Source: Oscillospiraceae bacterium (GTDB taxonomy: Bacteria; Bacillota; Clostridia; Oscillospirales; Ruminococcaceae). From it: DNA of 64,000 nt. Below the pieces are notes generated by a model that had not been told where the DNA came from, did not search any database, and saw nothing but the letters and a program-made list of their open reading frames with translations. A program made the position numbers and the translations under genes. The stretch is from NCBI GenBank assembly GCA_017468365.1, contig JAFUIS010000018.1, positions 124,001-188,000 of the forward strand. The letters are read 5' to 3'. Shown one piece after another: positions 8,077-17,082 of the stretch (positions are counted from its first letter, which is position 1; every line of letters begins with the position of its first letter).

Positions 8077-8095
8077 TACATAAAGGGGTGGAAAA

Positions 8096-8563
8096 ATGAA
8101 CCAGGTACTTTCTCCTGAGAACTTCTGGGAGGCCTTCTGTGACCACAATATGGACCTTAACAAAGAAGAACTTTATTACGACGTATGGCAGTTCCTTGAC
8201 GGCGCAAGAGGCTGTGACAGGCTTGCTTCGCTTTGCCTTGCGGGAATAAAGACCGCAACTTCCAGCGTTTACGAAACTTTTGAAATGGACGAGATGAAAG
8301 TTCCGGAAGAGGGGGATTATTCCATAATCCTTGACAGCGACGAAGTTCCGCTTTTTATCATCAAGGATACCAAAGTTGAGATAAAAAAATTCAGCGAAAT
8401 AGACGCGGAATTTGCCGAAAAAGAGGGTGAAGGCGACCAGACAGTTGAAGGCTGGCAGAAAGTCCATCGCAAGGAATTTGAGAAAAAATGCGAAGAATAC
8501 GGAATTGAATTTAACGACGACACCCTTATCCTTTGTGAGGAATTTGAAGTTGTGTTCCAGTGA
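8096..8563 (+). CDS. ASCH-domain protein
   Basis: Protein of 155 residues matching the ASCH fold (PUA-like, thought to bind RNA). The family signature region DRLASLCLAGIKTATSS is near residues 40-56 and the WQKVHRKEF segment near 120. Members of this YhfF-like group are often beside nucleotide or RNA enzymes, as here after an HD protein. It is probably the last gene of the trxB operon: AAGGGGTG lies before the ATG and a terminator follows. Confidence 0.82.
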   Translation: MNQVLSPENFWEAFCDHNMDLNKEELYYDVWQFLDGARGCDRLASLCLAGIKTATSSVYETFEMDEMKVPEEGDYSIILDSDEVPLFIIKDTKVEIKKFSEIDAEFAEKEGEGDQTVEGWQKVHRKEFEKKCEEYGIEFNDDTLILCEEFEVVFQ

Positions 8564-8570
8564 TTTTAAG

Positions 8571-8598
8571 CGCGCGCCTTTTCGGTGCGCGTTTTTTA
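8571..8598 (+). terminator. Terminator of the trxB-nadE-HD-ASCH operon
   Basis: GC-rich stem (cgcgcgcc with ggtgcgcg, one mismatch) followed by six T residues. Confidence 0.82.
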
Positions 8599-8617
8599 TT
8601 CCGCTTGGGAATATTTA

Positions 8618-8646
8618 TTGAAAAACCGGCGGGGCGGAATTATAAT
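8618..8646 (+). promoter_or_regulatory. Sigma-A promoter
   Basis: TTGAAA (8618-8623), 17 bases, TATAAT (8641-8646), about 25 bases ahead of the next gene. Confidence 0.8.
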
Positions 8647-8671
8647 GAAAATATAAAAGGGGGTAATGAAA

Positions 8672-9031
8672 ATGACGGAGCGAAAGAAAAAGATAATTTT
8701 TGCGGTCATAATTGTTTCGATTATCCTTTTTGTGTTTTTTTATTGGTACAACAACGAATTTGCGTATGGAAGCTACGTTAAGTTCGAGGGAGAATATTAT
8801 ACGGTCATAGGCGCAAGCTGGCTTGAAGAAAGCGTTCACGAATACGTCGGCGAAATCAAAAGGATAACGCCCAGAACTTTTTGGAACAGGGACGGCGACA
8901 GCAACTGTTCCTTCGTCGGCGGAAGGATAGCGGTGGTCTCGGACGGGGATTATGCCGTTGAACAAAGGATTTATCATGCGGATACCGGCGAATACGAATC
9001 CTGGTTCATGTGGATGAAGCCGAAAGAATAG
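8672..9031 (+). CDS. Membrane-anchored protein of unknown function
   Basis: Protein of 119 residues with a basic N terminus (TERKKK), one transmembrane segment at about 7-25 and an extracytoplasmic domain of about 90 residues rich in aromatic and acidic residues. No family is recognised. Two in-frame ATGs exist at 8666 and 8672; AAAGGGGG (8656-8663) is only two bases from the first and eight from the second, so the second is chosen. It has its own consensus promoter and terminator. Confidence 0.65.
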   Translation: MTERKKKIIFAVIIVSIILFVFFYWYNNEFAYGSYVKFEGEYYTVIGASWLEESVHEYVGEIKRITPRTFWNRDGDSNCSFVGGRIAVVSDGDYAVEQRIYHADTGEYESWFMWMKPKE

Positions 9032-9048
9032 GCCGTGCTCAAAGAATA

Positions 9049-9085
9049 AAATCCGGTGCTCAAAAATGAGCACTGGATTTTTTTG
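9049..9085 (+). terminator. Terminator built from inverted TGAGCAC words
   Basis: Stem aaatccggtgctca (9049-9062) and tgagcactggattt (9067-9080) with a T run. GTGCTCA at 9056-9062 and TGAGCAC at 9067-9073 form the loop-proximal arms. A TATAAT at 9097-9102, probably the promoter of the next gene, lies just beyond. Confidence 0.85.
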
Positions 9086-9130
9086 TTATGGCGGTGTATA
9101 ATCATAAAAAAGACCCGGCGGTGATTTTTT

Positions 9131-9658
9131 GTGAACACGAAGAACAACAGCAGAAGAAAAAACTCTGTTGAAAAGATAGAAAAAGCATATATGGAGCTTT
9201 TGCAGGATTTTGAAAGAAAAGACATAACAGTATCCCTTCTCAGCGAAAAAGCGGGGATAAACAGAAGCACTTTTTATTCGAATTATATCGATATTGACGA
9301 TCTTGAAGCGAAAATCAAGGAAAGGCTTCTTCATGAATTCCGCGAAATTTATAAGGACGAAGTTAAAAAACGCAAGGGAAGCAACGATTTTTTAAAGCTT
9401 TTTTATCATATAAAGGATAACCAGATGCTTTACAGGGCGTATTTTAAGCTTGGAGCGGGTTTTACCGCAACCGAGATGCAGTATGATTCGGAGCAGGCGG
9501 AAAAATATTTTAACAATGAATACATCGATTATCATATTGAGTTTTTTTATAACGGACTTAATGCGGTGATAAAAAAGTGGCTTGAAAACGGATGTAAAGA
9601 AACGCCGGAGGAAATTGAAAAAATCATAAAAAGCGAATATTCCGGAAGGAAAGTATAA
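9131..9658 (+). CDS. TetR/AcrR-family transcriptional regulator
   Basis: Protein of 175 residues. A TetR_N helix-turn-helix occupies about residues 12-60 (VSLLSEKAGINRSTFYSNYIDID), followed by an all-helical effector domain. The start appears to be GTG at 9131 behind a weak GGCGGTG. The gene is convergent with a NAD-dependent epimerase whose leader has an 8-bp inverted repeat at 10762-10780 that could be its operator; this link is conjecture. Terminators on either side of it carry the same inverted TGAGCAC word. Confidence 0.8.
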   Translation: MNTKNNSRRKNSVEKIEKAYMELLQDFERKDITVSLLSEKAGINRSTFYSNYIDIDDLEAKIKERLLHEFREIYKDEVKKRKGSNDFLKLFYHIKDNQMLYRAYFKLGAGFTATEMQYDSEQAEKYFNNEYIDYHIEFFYNGLNAVIKKWLENGCKETPEEIEKIIKSEYSGRKV

Positions 9659-9662
9659 AAGC

Positions 9663-9698
9663 AAAAACCCCGTGCTCATTTTTGAGCACGGGGTTTTT
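9663..9698. terminator. Bidirectional terminator with inverted TGAGCAC words
   Basis: Stem aaaaaccccgtgctca (9663-9678) with tgagcacggggttttt (9683-9698) and a TTTT loop. It can serve tetR and the convergent epimerase. Confidence 0.9.
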
Positions 9699-9712
9699 GA
9701 ATTGGGGTAAAA

Positions 9713-10723
9713 TCAGATTTTGTTTTCTTTTTTGAGCCATGCGATCTCGTCCCTGACGGTTTCGGCGCAGGGACGGGTGGTATAACCGAGTTCTTCTTTT
9801 GCCTTGGAATAATCGAAGGTGTTGTTTCTTGCAAGGTTGTAAACGGAGAAGGTGGTCATAAGAGCCTTGGTTCCGGTGCGTTTTGCGTGCCATTCGGCAA
9901 GTTTTCCGAAGGTGTAGGCAAGCTTGATGGGAAGGAAGAATTTGATGGGTTTGCAGCCGCTTTCGGCAACGATGAGTTTGCAGAATTCTTTGAAGGTGAT
10001 CTCGGCGTTTGCAAGGATGTAGCATTCGCCGTCACGGCCTTTTTCTGCGGCAAGGATAGTTCCGTTTGCAAGGTCGCGGACGTCGGAAAGGTTGAAGGAA
10101 CCGTCGATTCCGGCGGGCATTTCACCATGAATGATTTTGATAAGGGTGCCGGTGGTTTCGCTTATGGAAAAGTCTTCCGGTCCGAGGATTCCGCTGGGGT
10201 GAACTACGCAGGCATGGAGTCCGCGTTCTTTGACTGCATCGAGAACGTTCTGAGTGGCCTGTGCTTTGGTCTGGCTGTAGCAGTCGATGAGTTTTTCGGG
10301 TTCGAATTTATAAACTTCTTTGATGGGGGTGCCTTTGGGTGCTTCGGGGATCGCGCCGGTGGAGCTGCAATAGACGAGCTTTTTGCATTCCGGATGGGCA
10401 AGAACGGCAGAGATGATATTGTTGGTGCCGCCGACGTTTACGTCAACGACTTTCTGGTTATATTCGGGGGTGACGGTTACGATGCTTGCAATATGAAGGC
10501 AAAGGGTTTCGGTGCCTTCGGGAACGGTGAAGAATTTTTCGACGTCTTCTTTATTGCAAAGGTCGCCGTAAACGATCTCGACTTCTTCGGGAAGATATTT
10601 TGCGGCGGGGTCATTGGGAAGAACGAAGCCTCTTACTTTTTTGCCTTCTCTTACGAGCTGGCGGCAAGTGGTGCTTCCGAGAAAACCTGCGGCGCCGGTT
10701 ACTAAATAAAGGGTATTTTCCAT
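9713..10723 (-). CDS. NAD(P)-dependent epimerase/dehydratase (extended SDR)
   Basis: Protein of 336 residues. The Rossmann motif is GAAGFLG at about 9-15. The catalytic SS...YSQTK pattern (VYCSSTGAI, then CYSQTKAQ) is typical of extended SDRs related to dihydroflavonol reductases, 3-beta-hydroxysteroid dehydrogenases and sugar epimerases. The substrate is not identifiable. The start at 10723 has GAGGAGG about ten bases upstream; an in-frame ATG-like extension to 10759 lacks such a site. It is monocistronic and convergent with the TetR gene. Confidence 0.85.
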   Translation of the reverse strand: MENTLYLVTGAAGFLGSTTCRQLVREGKKVRGFVLPNDPAAKYLPEEVEIVYGDLCNKEDVEKFFTVPEGTETLCLHIASIVTVTPEYNQKVVDVNVGGTNNIISAVLAHPECKKLVYCSSTGAIPEAPKGTPIKEVYKFEPEKLIDCYSQTKAQATQNVLDAVKERGLHACVVHPSGILGPEDFSISETTGTLIKIIHGEMPAGIDGSFNLSDVRDLANGTILAAEKGRDGECYILANAEITFKEFCKLIVAESGCKPIKFFLPIKLAYTFGKLAEWHAKRTGTKALMTTFSVYNLARNNTFDYSKAKEELGYTTRPCAETVRDEIAWLKKENKI

Positions 10724-10761
10724 AAAAAATTTGCCTCCTCTTTTCTTTTGCGTTGCCAAAA

Positions 10762-10780
10762 TTCCGCATAAAATGCGGAA
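10762..10780. promoter_or_regulatory. Perfect inverted repeat upstream of the epimerase
   Basis: TTCCGCAT, AAA, ATGCGGAA: an 8-bp perfect arm pair 40 bases 5' of the epimerase start. It could be an operator or an mRNA hairpin. No T run follows it, so it is not a terminator. Confidence 0.45.
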
Positions 10781-10900
10781 ATACTTACAATGTTAAGAAT
10801 ATCACAAGAGCGTTATAAAAGGAACAACAAAAGGCAACAAAGTGTTGGAATAATAAAATATTACAGATGCCGCAAAGGGGCTTTGAGAGGGTATAACCCG

Positions 10901-10958
10901 TTGACATAAATTCCATAATATTGTATAATGAAGGATACGATAAACGAACAAATGTTCA
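10901..10958 (+). promoter_or_regulatory. Consensus uvrBA promoter with LexA (SOS) box
   Basis: TTGACA (10901-10906), 17 bases, TATAAT (10924-10929). CGAACAAATGTTCA at 10945-10958 fits the Gram-positive LexA box (GAAC-N4-GTTC core). It lies just after the predicted start site, where LexA would block transcription. Confidence 0.9.
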
Positions 10959-10982
10959 CAACGCGAAGGGAGGAAAAGCAAC

Positions 10983-12986
10983 TTGGATTTTAAGCTTGTT
11001 TCACCTTTTAAGCCCACCGGCGACCAGCCTCAGGCAATAGAAAAGCTTGTTGAAGGTATCAAAAGAGGCGACAGGGAACAGACCCTTTTGGGTATTACCG
11101 GTTCGGGAAAAACTTTTACCATGGCTTCGGTAATCGAAAAGATAAACCGGCCGACCATTGTTCTTTCGCACAACAAGACCCTTGCGGCGCAGCTTTGCAG
11201 CGAATTCAAGGAGTTTTTTCCGGAAAACAGCGTTGAATATTTCGTATCCTATTACGATTATTATCAGCCAGAAGCTTATATCGCTTCCACCGATACTTAT
11301 ATCGAAAAGACCAGCGACATCAACGACGAGATAGAAAAACTGCGCCATTCGGCGACTGCCGCACTTTCGGAGCGCAGAGACGTTATCATCGTGGCTTCGG
11401 TTTCGTGCATTTATACTCTTGGCGACCCGATAGATTACCGCACCATGGTGCTTTCGCTCCGTCCCGGAATGCAGAAGGACAGGGACGACGTTATAAACCA
11501 GCTGGTCAACATGCAGTATGAACGCAACGACATGAACCTTGTGAGAAACAAGTTCAGGGTGCGCGGTGACGTTATCGAAATTTGTCCCGCATATTCCGAC
11601 GACAAAGTTATCCGCGTTGAGTTTTTCGGCGACGAAGTTGACCGCATAACCGAAATTCAGGCGGTGACCGGCGAAGTCAAAGGTACTTTGAGTCACGCTT
11701 CCATTTATCCCGCTTCGCATTACATCGTTCCGAAGGACAAGATGCTTAAAGCGGTGGACGAGATTCGCGAGGAATGTGAAGAGAGGGTAAAATATTTTAA
11801 AGAAAAGGGAAAACTTATCGAGGCGCAGCGCATTGAAGAGCGAACCAATTACGATATGGAAATGCTTACGGAAGTGGGCTTTTGCAAGGGAATCGAAAAC
11901 TATTCCCGAGTTCTTTCGGGAAGAGCGCCGGGTTCGTGTCCTACAACATTGCTGGATTATTTTCCGGAGGATTTTGTGCTTTTCATCGACGAAAGCCACG
12001 TAACGCTTCCTCAGGTAAGAGCCATGTCCGGCGGCGACCGTTCAAGAAAGGAAAACCTTATCGAATACGGCTTCCGTCTTCCGTCGGCCATTGACAACAG
12101 ACCGCTGACTTTCGACGAATTTAACGGAAAGCTGAACCAGATAGTTTACGTCAGCGCGACCCCCGGTCAATATGAAAAAGACCGCAGCACCCAGAGAGTC
12201 GAACAGGTCATCCGTCCCACGGGACTTCTTGACCCTGAGATAAGCGTAAGACCCGTTGAGGGACAGATCGAGGACCTTCTTTCGGAAATAAACATGAGAG
12301 TTGAAAAGGGCGAACGCACCCTTATCACCACGCTGACAAAGAAAATGGCGGAAAACCTTACGGATTATCTTATCCAGATGGGCGTGAAAGTCAGATATAT
12401 GCATCACGATATTGATACCATTGAGCGAATGGAGATAATCCGCGACCTGAGGCTCGGAGAGTTTGACGTTCTTTGCGGAATCAACCTTCTGCGCGAAGGT
12501 CTTGATATTCCGGAAGTGAGCCTTGTGGCCATTCTTGATGCGGATAAGGAAGGATTTCTGCGAAGCGAAACTTCGCTTATCCAGACCATAGGCCGTGCAG
12601 CAAGAAATGCCGAAGGCAAGGTAATAATGTATGCGGACTGCGTAACCGAAAGCATGGAAAAAGCCATTACCGAAACGGAGCGCAGAAGAGCCATTCAGGA
12701 TGCTTATAACAAGGAACACGGCATTGTTCCGAAGACAATTAAAAAAGATGTGCGCGATATCATCGAGATTTCGAGCCACAAAGATGATGACAAAGGCGGC
12801 AAACGCCGCATGACTTATAAAGAAACCGAAGAGGAGATAAAACGTCTTACGAACGAGATGAAAGCCGCTTCGAAGATACTTGAATTCGAACATGCGGCAT
12901 ATCTCCGCGACAGGATAAAGAAACTCCGTGAACAGTTGGAGGACGTACAGTATGAATCAAAGTTCCATCGTCATAAAAGGCGCTAG
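10983..12986 (+). CDS. uvrB: Excinuclease ABC subunit B
   Basis: Helicase-like core of nucleotide excision repair: it receives damaged DNA from UvrA, verifies the lesion and recruits UvrC. The protein has 667 residues. The Walker A motif GITGSGKT is at 37-44, the beta-hairpin region ([11 protein letters not shown]) near 92-102, the DEAD-like motif DESH near 337, and a C-terminal UVR domain ([12 protein letters not shown] to the end) contacts UvrC. The start is TTG at 10983 behind GGGAGGA. uvrA overlaps its end by 35 bases. A LexA box in the leader indicates DNA-damage induction. Confidence 0.97.
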   Translation: MDFKLVSPFKPTGDQPQAIEKLVEGIKRGDREQTLLGITGSGKTFTMASVIEKINRPTIVLSHNKTLAAQLCSEFKEFFPENSVEYFVSYYDYYQPEAYIASTDTYIEKTSDINDEIEKLRHSATAALSERRDVIIVASVSCIYTLGDPIDYRTMVLSLRPGMQKDRDDVINQLVNMQYERNDMNLVRNKFRVRGDVIEICPAYSDDKVIRVEFFGDEVDRITEIQAVTGEVKGTLSHASIYPASHYIVPKDKMLKAVDEIREECEERVKYFKEKGKLIEAQRIEERTNYDMEMLTEVGFCKGIENYSRVLSGRAPGSCPTTLLDYFPEDFVLFIDESHVTLPQVRAMSGGDRSRKENLIEYGFRLPSAIDNRPLTFDEFNGKLNQIVYVSATPGQYEKDRSTQRVEQVIRPTGLLDPEISVRPVEGQIEDLLSEINMRVEKGERTLITTLTKKMAENLTDYLIQMGVKVRYMHHDIDTIERMEIIRDLRLGEFDVLCGINLLREGLDIPEVSLVAILDADKEGFLRSETSLIQTIGRAARNAEGKVIMYADCVTESMEKAITETERRRAIQDAYNKEHGIVPKTIKKDVRDIIEISSHKDDDKGGKRRMTYKETEEEIKRLTNEMKAASKILEFEHAAYLRDRIKKLREQLEDVQYESKFHRHKRR

Positions 12987-15783
12987 AGAGCACAACCTTA
13001 AAAACATCGATGTTGAAATTCCCCGCGACAAGCTTGTTGTTTTTACGGGACTTTCCGGAAGCGGGAAAAGTTCCCTTGCTTTCGACACAATCTATGCGGA
13101 CGGACAGCGCCGTTATATGGAAAGCCTTTCTTCTTATGCAAGAATGTTTTTGGGAATGATGGAAAAGCCGGACGTGGATTCCATTGACGGTCTTTCGCCG
13201 GCCATTTCCATCGACCAGAAGAACACCAGCAAGAACCCCCGTTCCACCGTCGGCACCGTTACGGAAATTTATGACTATCTTCGTCTTCTTTACGCGAGGA
13301 TAGGAATTCCGCACTGCCCGGTTTGCGGAAGAGAGATAAAACAGCAGACCATTGACCAGGTTGTTGACCAGGTGCTGGAACTTCCGGAAGGAACGAAAAT
13401 TCAGCTTATGGCGCCCATTGTCCGAGGAAGAAAAGGCGAATATGTAAAAGAACTTGACAGCGCAAGAAAAAGCGGATTTGTCCGCGTGCGCGTCGACGGA
13501 AGCATTTATGACCTTTCGGAGGAGATAAAGCTTGATAAAAACAAAAAACACACCATTGAGATAATCGTTGACCGCCTTGTGGTGAAACCGGAGGTAAAAA
13601 GCCGCCTTTCGGATTCCCTTGAAACCGTTATGCAGCAAAGCGGCGGCCTTGCGGTGGTGAACGTTATCGGCGGCGAGGACCTTATGTTCTCGCAGAACTA
13701 TGCCTGTCCTGACCATGGCGCGGCAATCGACGAACTTTCGCCGAGAATGTTTTCTTTCAACAACCCCTTCGGCGCATGTGAAAAATGTACCGGTCTCGGC
13801 GTTTTTATGCAGGTCGACCCGGATCTTGTAATTCCGAACAAGGACCTTTCCATAAGAGAGGGTGCTATCCATGCTTCGGGCTGGTATTATTATGAGGGCG
13901 GAATTGCGCAGAATTATTACGACGCCCTTGCGAAAGAATATGATTTTTCCCTTGACGTTCCGGTAAAGGATCTTCCGAAAGAGGTCATCGACGTTCTTCT
14001 TTACGGAAGCAAGGGCAAAAAACTTATGGTCAAGCGCGAAAGCAACAGCATGCACGGATATTTCCAGAGCGAATTCGAGGGAATCATCAACAACATGGAG
14101 CGCCGCTTCCGCGAGACCAACAGCGAATGGGTAAAGGAAGAGATCGCCTTGCAGATGCGTTCGGTCGACTGTCCGGACTGTCACGGTGAAAGACTTAAAC
14201 CAATTTCACTTGGCGTTACCGTTTGCGGAAAGAACATCAGCGATTTTACAAAGATGAGCGTTAAGGAAGCGCTGGATTTCGTTGAGAACATGCAGCTTAC
14301 CGAAAGGGAAAAGATGATATCCTATCTTATCGTAAAAGAAATCAAATCCCGCCTCGGATTCCTTAAAAACGTCGGACTTGAGTATCTTACCCTTTCGAGA
14401 AGCGCAACAACTCTTTCCGGCGGCGAAGCGCAAAGAATCCGCCTTGCGACTCAGATAGGTTCTTCCCTTATGGGAGTTCTTTATATTCTTGACGAACCGA
14501 GCATCGGACTTCATCAGCGCGATAACGAAAAACTTATCGGAACGCTGTGCCATCTGCGTGACCTTGGAAATACCGTTATCGTTGTCGAACATGATACCGA
14601 TACCATGCTTGCGGCGGATCATATAGTTGATATCGGTCCGGGAGCGGGTATCCACGGCGGGAACGTGGTTTGTTCCGGAACGGTGGATGATATCATGGCA
14701 TGCCCCGAATCCGTTACCGGTGCATATCTTTCCGGAAGGAAGAAAATCGAGATTCCGGAAAAGAGAAGGGAAGGAAACGGCAAAAAAATTGTTGTGCGCG
14801 GGGCTTATGAAAACAACCTTAAACACATCGACGTGGAATTCCCCCTTGGAAAACTGACGGTTGTCACCGGCGTTTCAGGAAGCGGAAAAAGTTCCCTTGT
14901 AAACGAAATCCTCTATAAGACCCTTGCAAGGGACCTTAACAGGGCAAAATGTATTCCCGGTCACTGTGACAAAATTGAGGGCGAAGAGAACCTTGATAAG
15001 GTAATTTGCATAGACCAGTCGCCTATCGGAAGAACTCCCCGTTCCAACCCGGCGACTTATACCGGAGTTTTTACCGATATCCGCAATCTTTTTGCGGAAA
15101 CGGCTGAATCCAAAGCACGCGGATACACCGCAAGCCGCTATTCCTTCAACGTTCGCGGCGGACGCTGTGAAGCCTGTGAAGGCGACGGCATCATCGAAAT
15201 AGAGATGCACTTCCTTCCGAATATCTTTGTGCCCTGCGAGGTCTGCAAGGGCAAGAGATATAACCGCGAGACCCTTGAAGTGCATTACAAAGACAAAAAC
15301 ATCAACGACATTCTCAACATGACCGTTGAAGAAGCGCTTTTGTTCTTTGACAACGTTCCGAAGATAAAGAGAAAGATTCAGGTGCTTTCGGAAGTGGGAC
15401 TCGGTTACGTTACCCTCGGTCAGGCGGCAACAACTCTTTCCGGCGGTGAAGCGCAGAGGGTAAAACTTGCCACCGAGCTTTCAAAACGCCCCACCGGCAA
15501 GACCGTTTATATTCTTGACGAGCCGACCACCGGACTTCATACAGCGGACGTTCATAAGCTTATTGAGGTGCTTCAGCGCCTTGTTGACGGCGGAAACACC
15601 GTTATCCTTATTGAGCACAACCTTGACGTCATAAAGGTTGCGGACCACATCATCGACCTGGGACCCGAGGGCGGTGACGGCGGCGGTACTCTTGTTGTTG
15701 CGGGAACTCCGGAAGAGGTTGCGGCCTGCGAAGAATCTTACACCGGCAAGTTCCTTAAACCGATTCTTGAACAAAAGCTTTGA
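12952..15783 (+). CDS. uvrA: Excinuclease ABC subunit A
   Basis: Damage-sensing ABC-type ATPase of nucleotide excision repair, 943 residues. Two ATPase modules each carry a Walker A (GLSGSGKS near 33-40; GVSGSGKSS in the second half) and an ABC signature ([18 protein letters not shown]). Zinc-binding cysteine groups appear as CPVCG near 120, CEKCTGLG near 280 and CEACEGDG with CEVCKGK in the second half. The ATG at 12952 lies inside uvrB with TGGAGG eight bases ahead, and an in-frame open extension to 12928 has no support. It is in the SOS-controlled operon with uvrB. Confidence 0.97.
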   Translation: MNQSSIVIKGAREHNLKNIDVEIPRDKLVVFTGLSGSGKSSLAFDTIYADGQRRYMESLSSYARMFLGMMEKPDVDSIDGLSPAISIDQKNTSKNPRSTVGTVTEIYDYLRLLYARIGIPHCPVCGREIKQQTIDQVVDQVLELPEGTKIQLMAPIVRGRKGEYVKELDSARKSGFVRVRVDGSIYDLSEEIKLDKNKKHTIEIIVDRLVVKPEVKSRLSDSLETVMQQSGGLAVVNVIGGEDLMFSQNYACPDHGAAIDELSPRMFSFNNPFGACEKCTGLGVFMQVDPDLVIPNKDLSIREGAIHASGWYYYEGGIAQNYYDALAKEYDFSLDVPVKDLPKEVIDVLLYGSKGKKLMVKRESNSMHGYFQSEFEGIINNMERRFRETNSEWVKEEIALQMRSVDCPDCHGERLKPISLGVTVCGKNISDFTKMSVKEALDFVENMQLTEREKMISYLIVKEIKSRLGFLKNVGLEYLTLSRSATTLSGGEAQRIRLATQIGSSLMGVLYILDEPSIGLHQRDNEKLIGTLCHLRDLGNTVIVVEHDTDTMLAADHIVDIGPGAGIHGGNVVCSGTVDDIMACPESVTGAYLSGRKKIEIPEKRREGNGKKIVVRGAYENNLKHIDVEFPLGKLTVVTGVSGSGKSSLVNEILYKTLARDLNRAKCIPGHCDKIEGEENLDKVICIDQSPIGRTPRSNPATYTGVFTDIRNLFAETAESKARGYTASRYSFNVRGGRCEACEGDGIIEIEMHFLPNIFVPCEVCKGKRYNRETLEVHYKDKNINDILNMTVEEALLFFDNVPKIKRKIQVLSEVGLGYVTLGQAATTLSGGEAQRVKLATELSKRPTGKTVYILDEPTTGLHTADVHKLIEVLQRLVDGGNTVILIEHNLDVIKVADHIIDLGPEGGDGGGTLVVAGTPEEVAACEESYTGKFLKPILEQKL

Positions 15784-15793
15784 CGGAGGAAGA

Positions 15794-16369
15794 ATGATTT
15801 TATATCACGGAAGCAATACTTTTGGAATAAAGACCCTTGAGCCGCATCTTGCGGACCACGAAAGACCATACGTTTATATGTCGACGCTCGAAATCGTTGC
15901 GGGGTTTTATATGGTCAACGCAGTGGAAAGGCCTTATTACTGGTTTCCTTACGGATTTGACAAGAACGGAGCGGTGGAGTATGATGAACTGTATCCTAAC
16001 GCGCTGAGAGAAGTTTCGGAAGGAAAAAGCGGCTGTATTTACGTTGTTGAAGCGGACGAAAAAGAAGTTCTTCCGTTTAAGAACATTCCCTGCGCAAGGC
16101 TTGCGACGGTGCCTATGGAAGTCAAAGACTGCATAGAGATTTCGGATTGCTACGAATGGCTTATTGAACAGGAAAAGCTTGGGGTTTTCAGGCTCAACCG
16201 ATTTGAGGAAAAATCCGAAAGGGAAATGCAGTGGTGGCGAAAAACCATTCTTGAATATATTGACCGAAAAGGTATGATAGAAACGCCGGATTGTTCCTAT
16301 GCAAGATTTGTGAAAGAAAAATTTCCGGCGGTTTGGGAAAATTACGAAAAAATTTGTTCGGAAAGATAA
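15794..16369 (+). CDS. Unrecognised protein with ADP-ribosyltransferase-like N-terminal motif (copy 1)
   Basis: Protein of 191 residues starting 10 bases after uvrA behind CGGAGGA, so probably part of the SOS operon. The N terminus MILYHGSNTFGIKTLEPH, then RPYVYMST and a helix AGFYMV, resembles the YHGS...VYxT...A pattern of several ADP-ribosyltransferase-fold families (DUF3990-like, RNA 2'-phosphotransferase-like). The rest has WFPYGF, CIYVVEADE and a C-terminal helical part (FVKEKFPAVWENYEKIC). Enzyme activity is inference from that short motif. The next gene is a diverged duplicate. Confidence 0.7.
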   Translation: MILYHGSNTFGIKTLEPHLADHERPYVYMSTLEIVAGFYMVNAVERPYYWFPYGFDKNGAVEYDELYPNALREVSEGKSGCIYVVEADEKEVLPFKNIPCARLATVPMEVKDCIEISDCYEWLIEQEKLGVFRLNRFEEKSEREMQWWRKTILEYIDRKGMIETPDCSYARFVKEKFPAVWENYEKICSER

Positions 16370-16396
16370 AGACCTATTTTTGGAGGACTGGGCAGA

Positions 16397-16948
16397 ATGA
16401 CCTATTATTTTACAAGCGAAGTTCCGGATCTGAAGACAGTTGAACCGGGAAAAACGAAACTTACGGAAAACAGAATGATTGCGGCTTTTTGCCTTGCCGA
16501 TCCGCTGGAAGATCCCTATCACTGGTTCCCCTGCGATTTCGGTTCCGACGAAACGGTTCAGTATCACGAACTTTTCGAAGGCGCTTTTAAAGAGGCCTGC
16601 GAAGGAAAAAAAGGTTTTATCTATAGCGTTGAGGCAGAGGCAGAGGACCTTGTTTCTTCGAAAGAGATAGTTTCGGTTTTCCATTCGGAAAAGGAGCTTT
16701 CGGTTACCGATTGCGCCGCGATAGATGACCTTTATGAATGGCTTATGGCAGAAGAGGATATGGGAAGATTCCGTCTTTATACCTTTGACCAGCACACCAG
16801 ACAGGAACTTCTTATTTGGGACAACTCCATTCTTCGCTATCTTGCGAAAAAGGGAATGATCGACGATGAAGAGAACCCTTATGCAAAATTTGTGAAAGAA
16901 AAACTTCCGAGAACCTGGGAAAAATACAAAAAACTTTGCGGAAGATAA
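16397..16948 (+). CDS. Diverged paralogue of the preceding protein (copy 2)
   Basis: Protein of 183 residues that aligns along its whole length with the previous one: YHWFPCDFG versus YYWFPYGFD, GFIYSVEAE versus GCIYVVEAD, and FVKEKLPRTWEKYKKLC versus FVKEKFPAVWENYEKIC. The putative active-site region differs. YHGS has become YFTS, and the stretch holding RPYVYMST is shortened and altered to TKLT. If copy 1 is an enzyme, copy 2 is probably inactive and may be a regulator, antitoxin-like partner or decoy. It lies 27 bases downstream of copy 1 and ends the operon. Confidence 0.7.
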   Translation: MTYYFTSEVPDLKTVEPGKTKLTENRMIAAFCLADPLEDPYHWFPCDFGSDETVQYHELFEGAFKEACEGKKGFIYSVEAEAEDLVSSKEIVSVFHSEKELSVTDCAAIDDLYEWLMAEEDMGRFRLYTFDQHTRQELLIWDNSILRYLAKKGMIDDEENPYAKFVKEKLPRTWEKYKKLCGR

Positions 16949-16955
16949 TAAAATA

Positions 16956-16988
16956 CCGCCGGCAGAGCATTGCCGGCGGCTTTTTTTA
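16956..16988 (+). terminator. Terminator of the uvrBA operon
   Basis: Stem ccgccggca (16956-16964) with tgccggcgg (16971-16979), then seven T residues. Confidence 0.93.
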
Positions 16989-17082
16989 TATTTTTTCTTA
17001 AATATTTGGAAGAAAACTATGTTAAAAGGAAAAGAAATATGATATTATTAATTATAAATATACTTTAAAAGGAGAGATCTCC

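Noticed and set aside
12847-14184. 445-codon minus-strand frame opposite uvrA
   Set aside because: Antisense frame caused by codon bias of uvrA. The protein has no recognisable domain and overlaps a certain gene.
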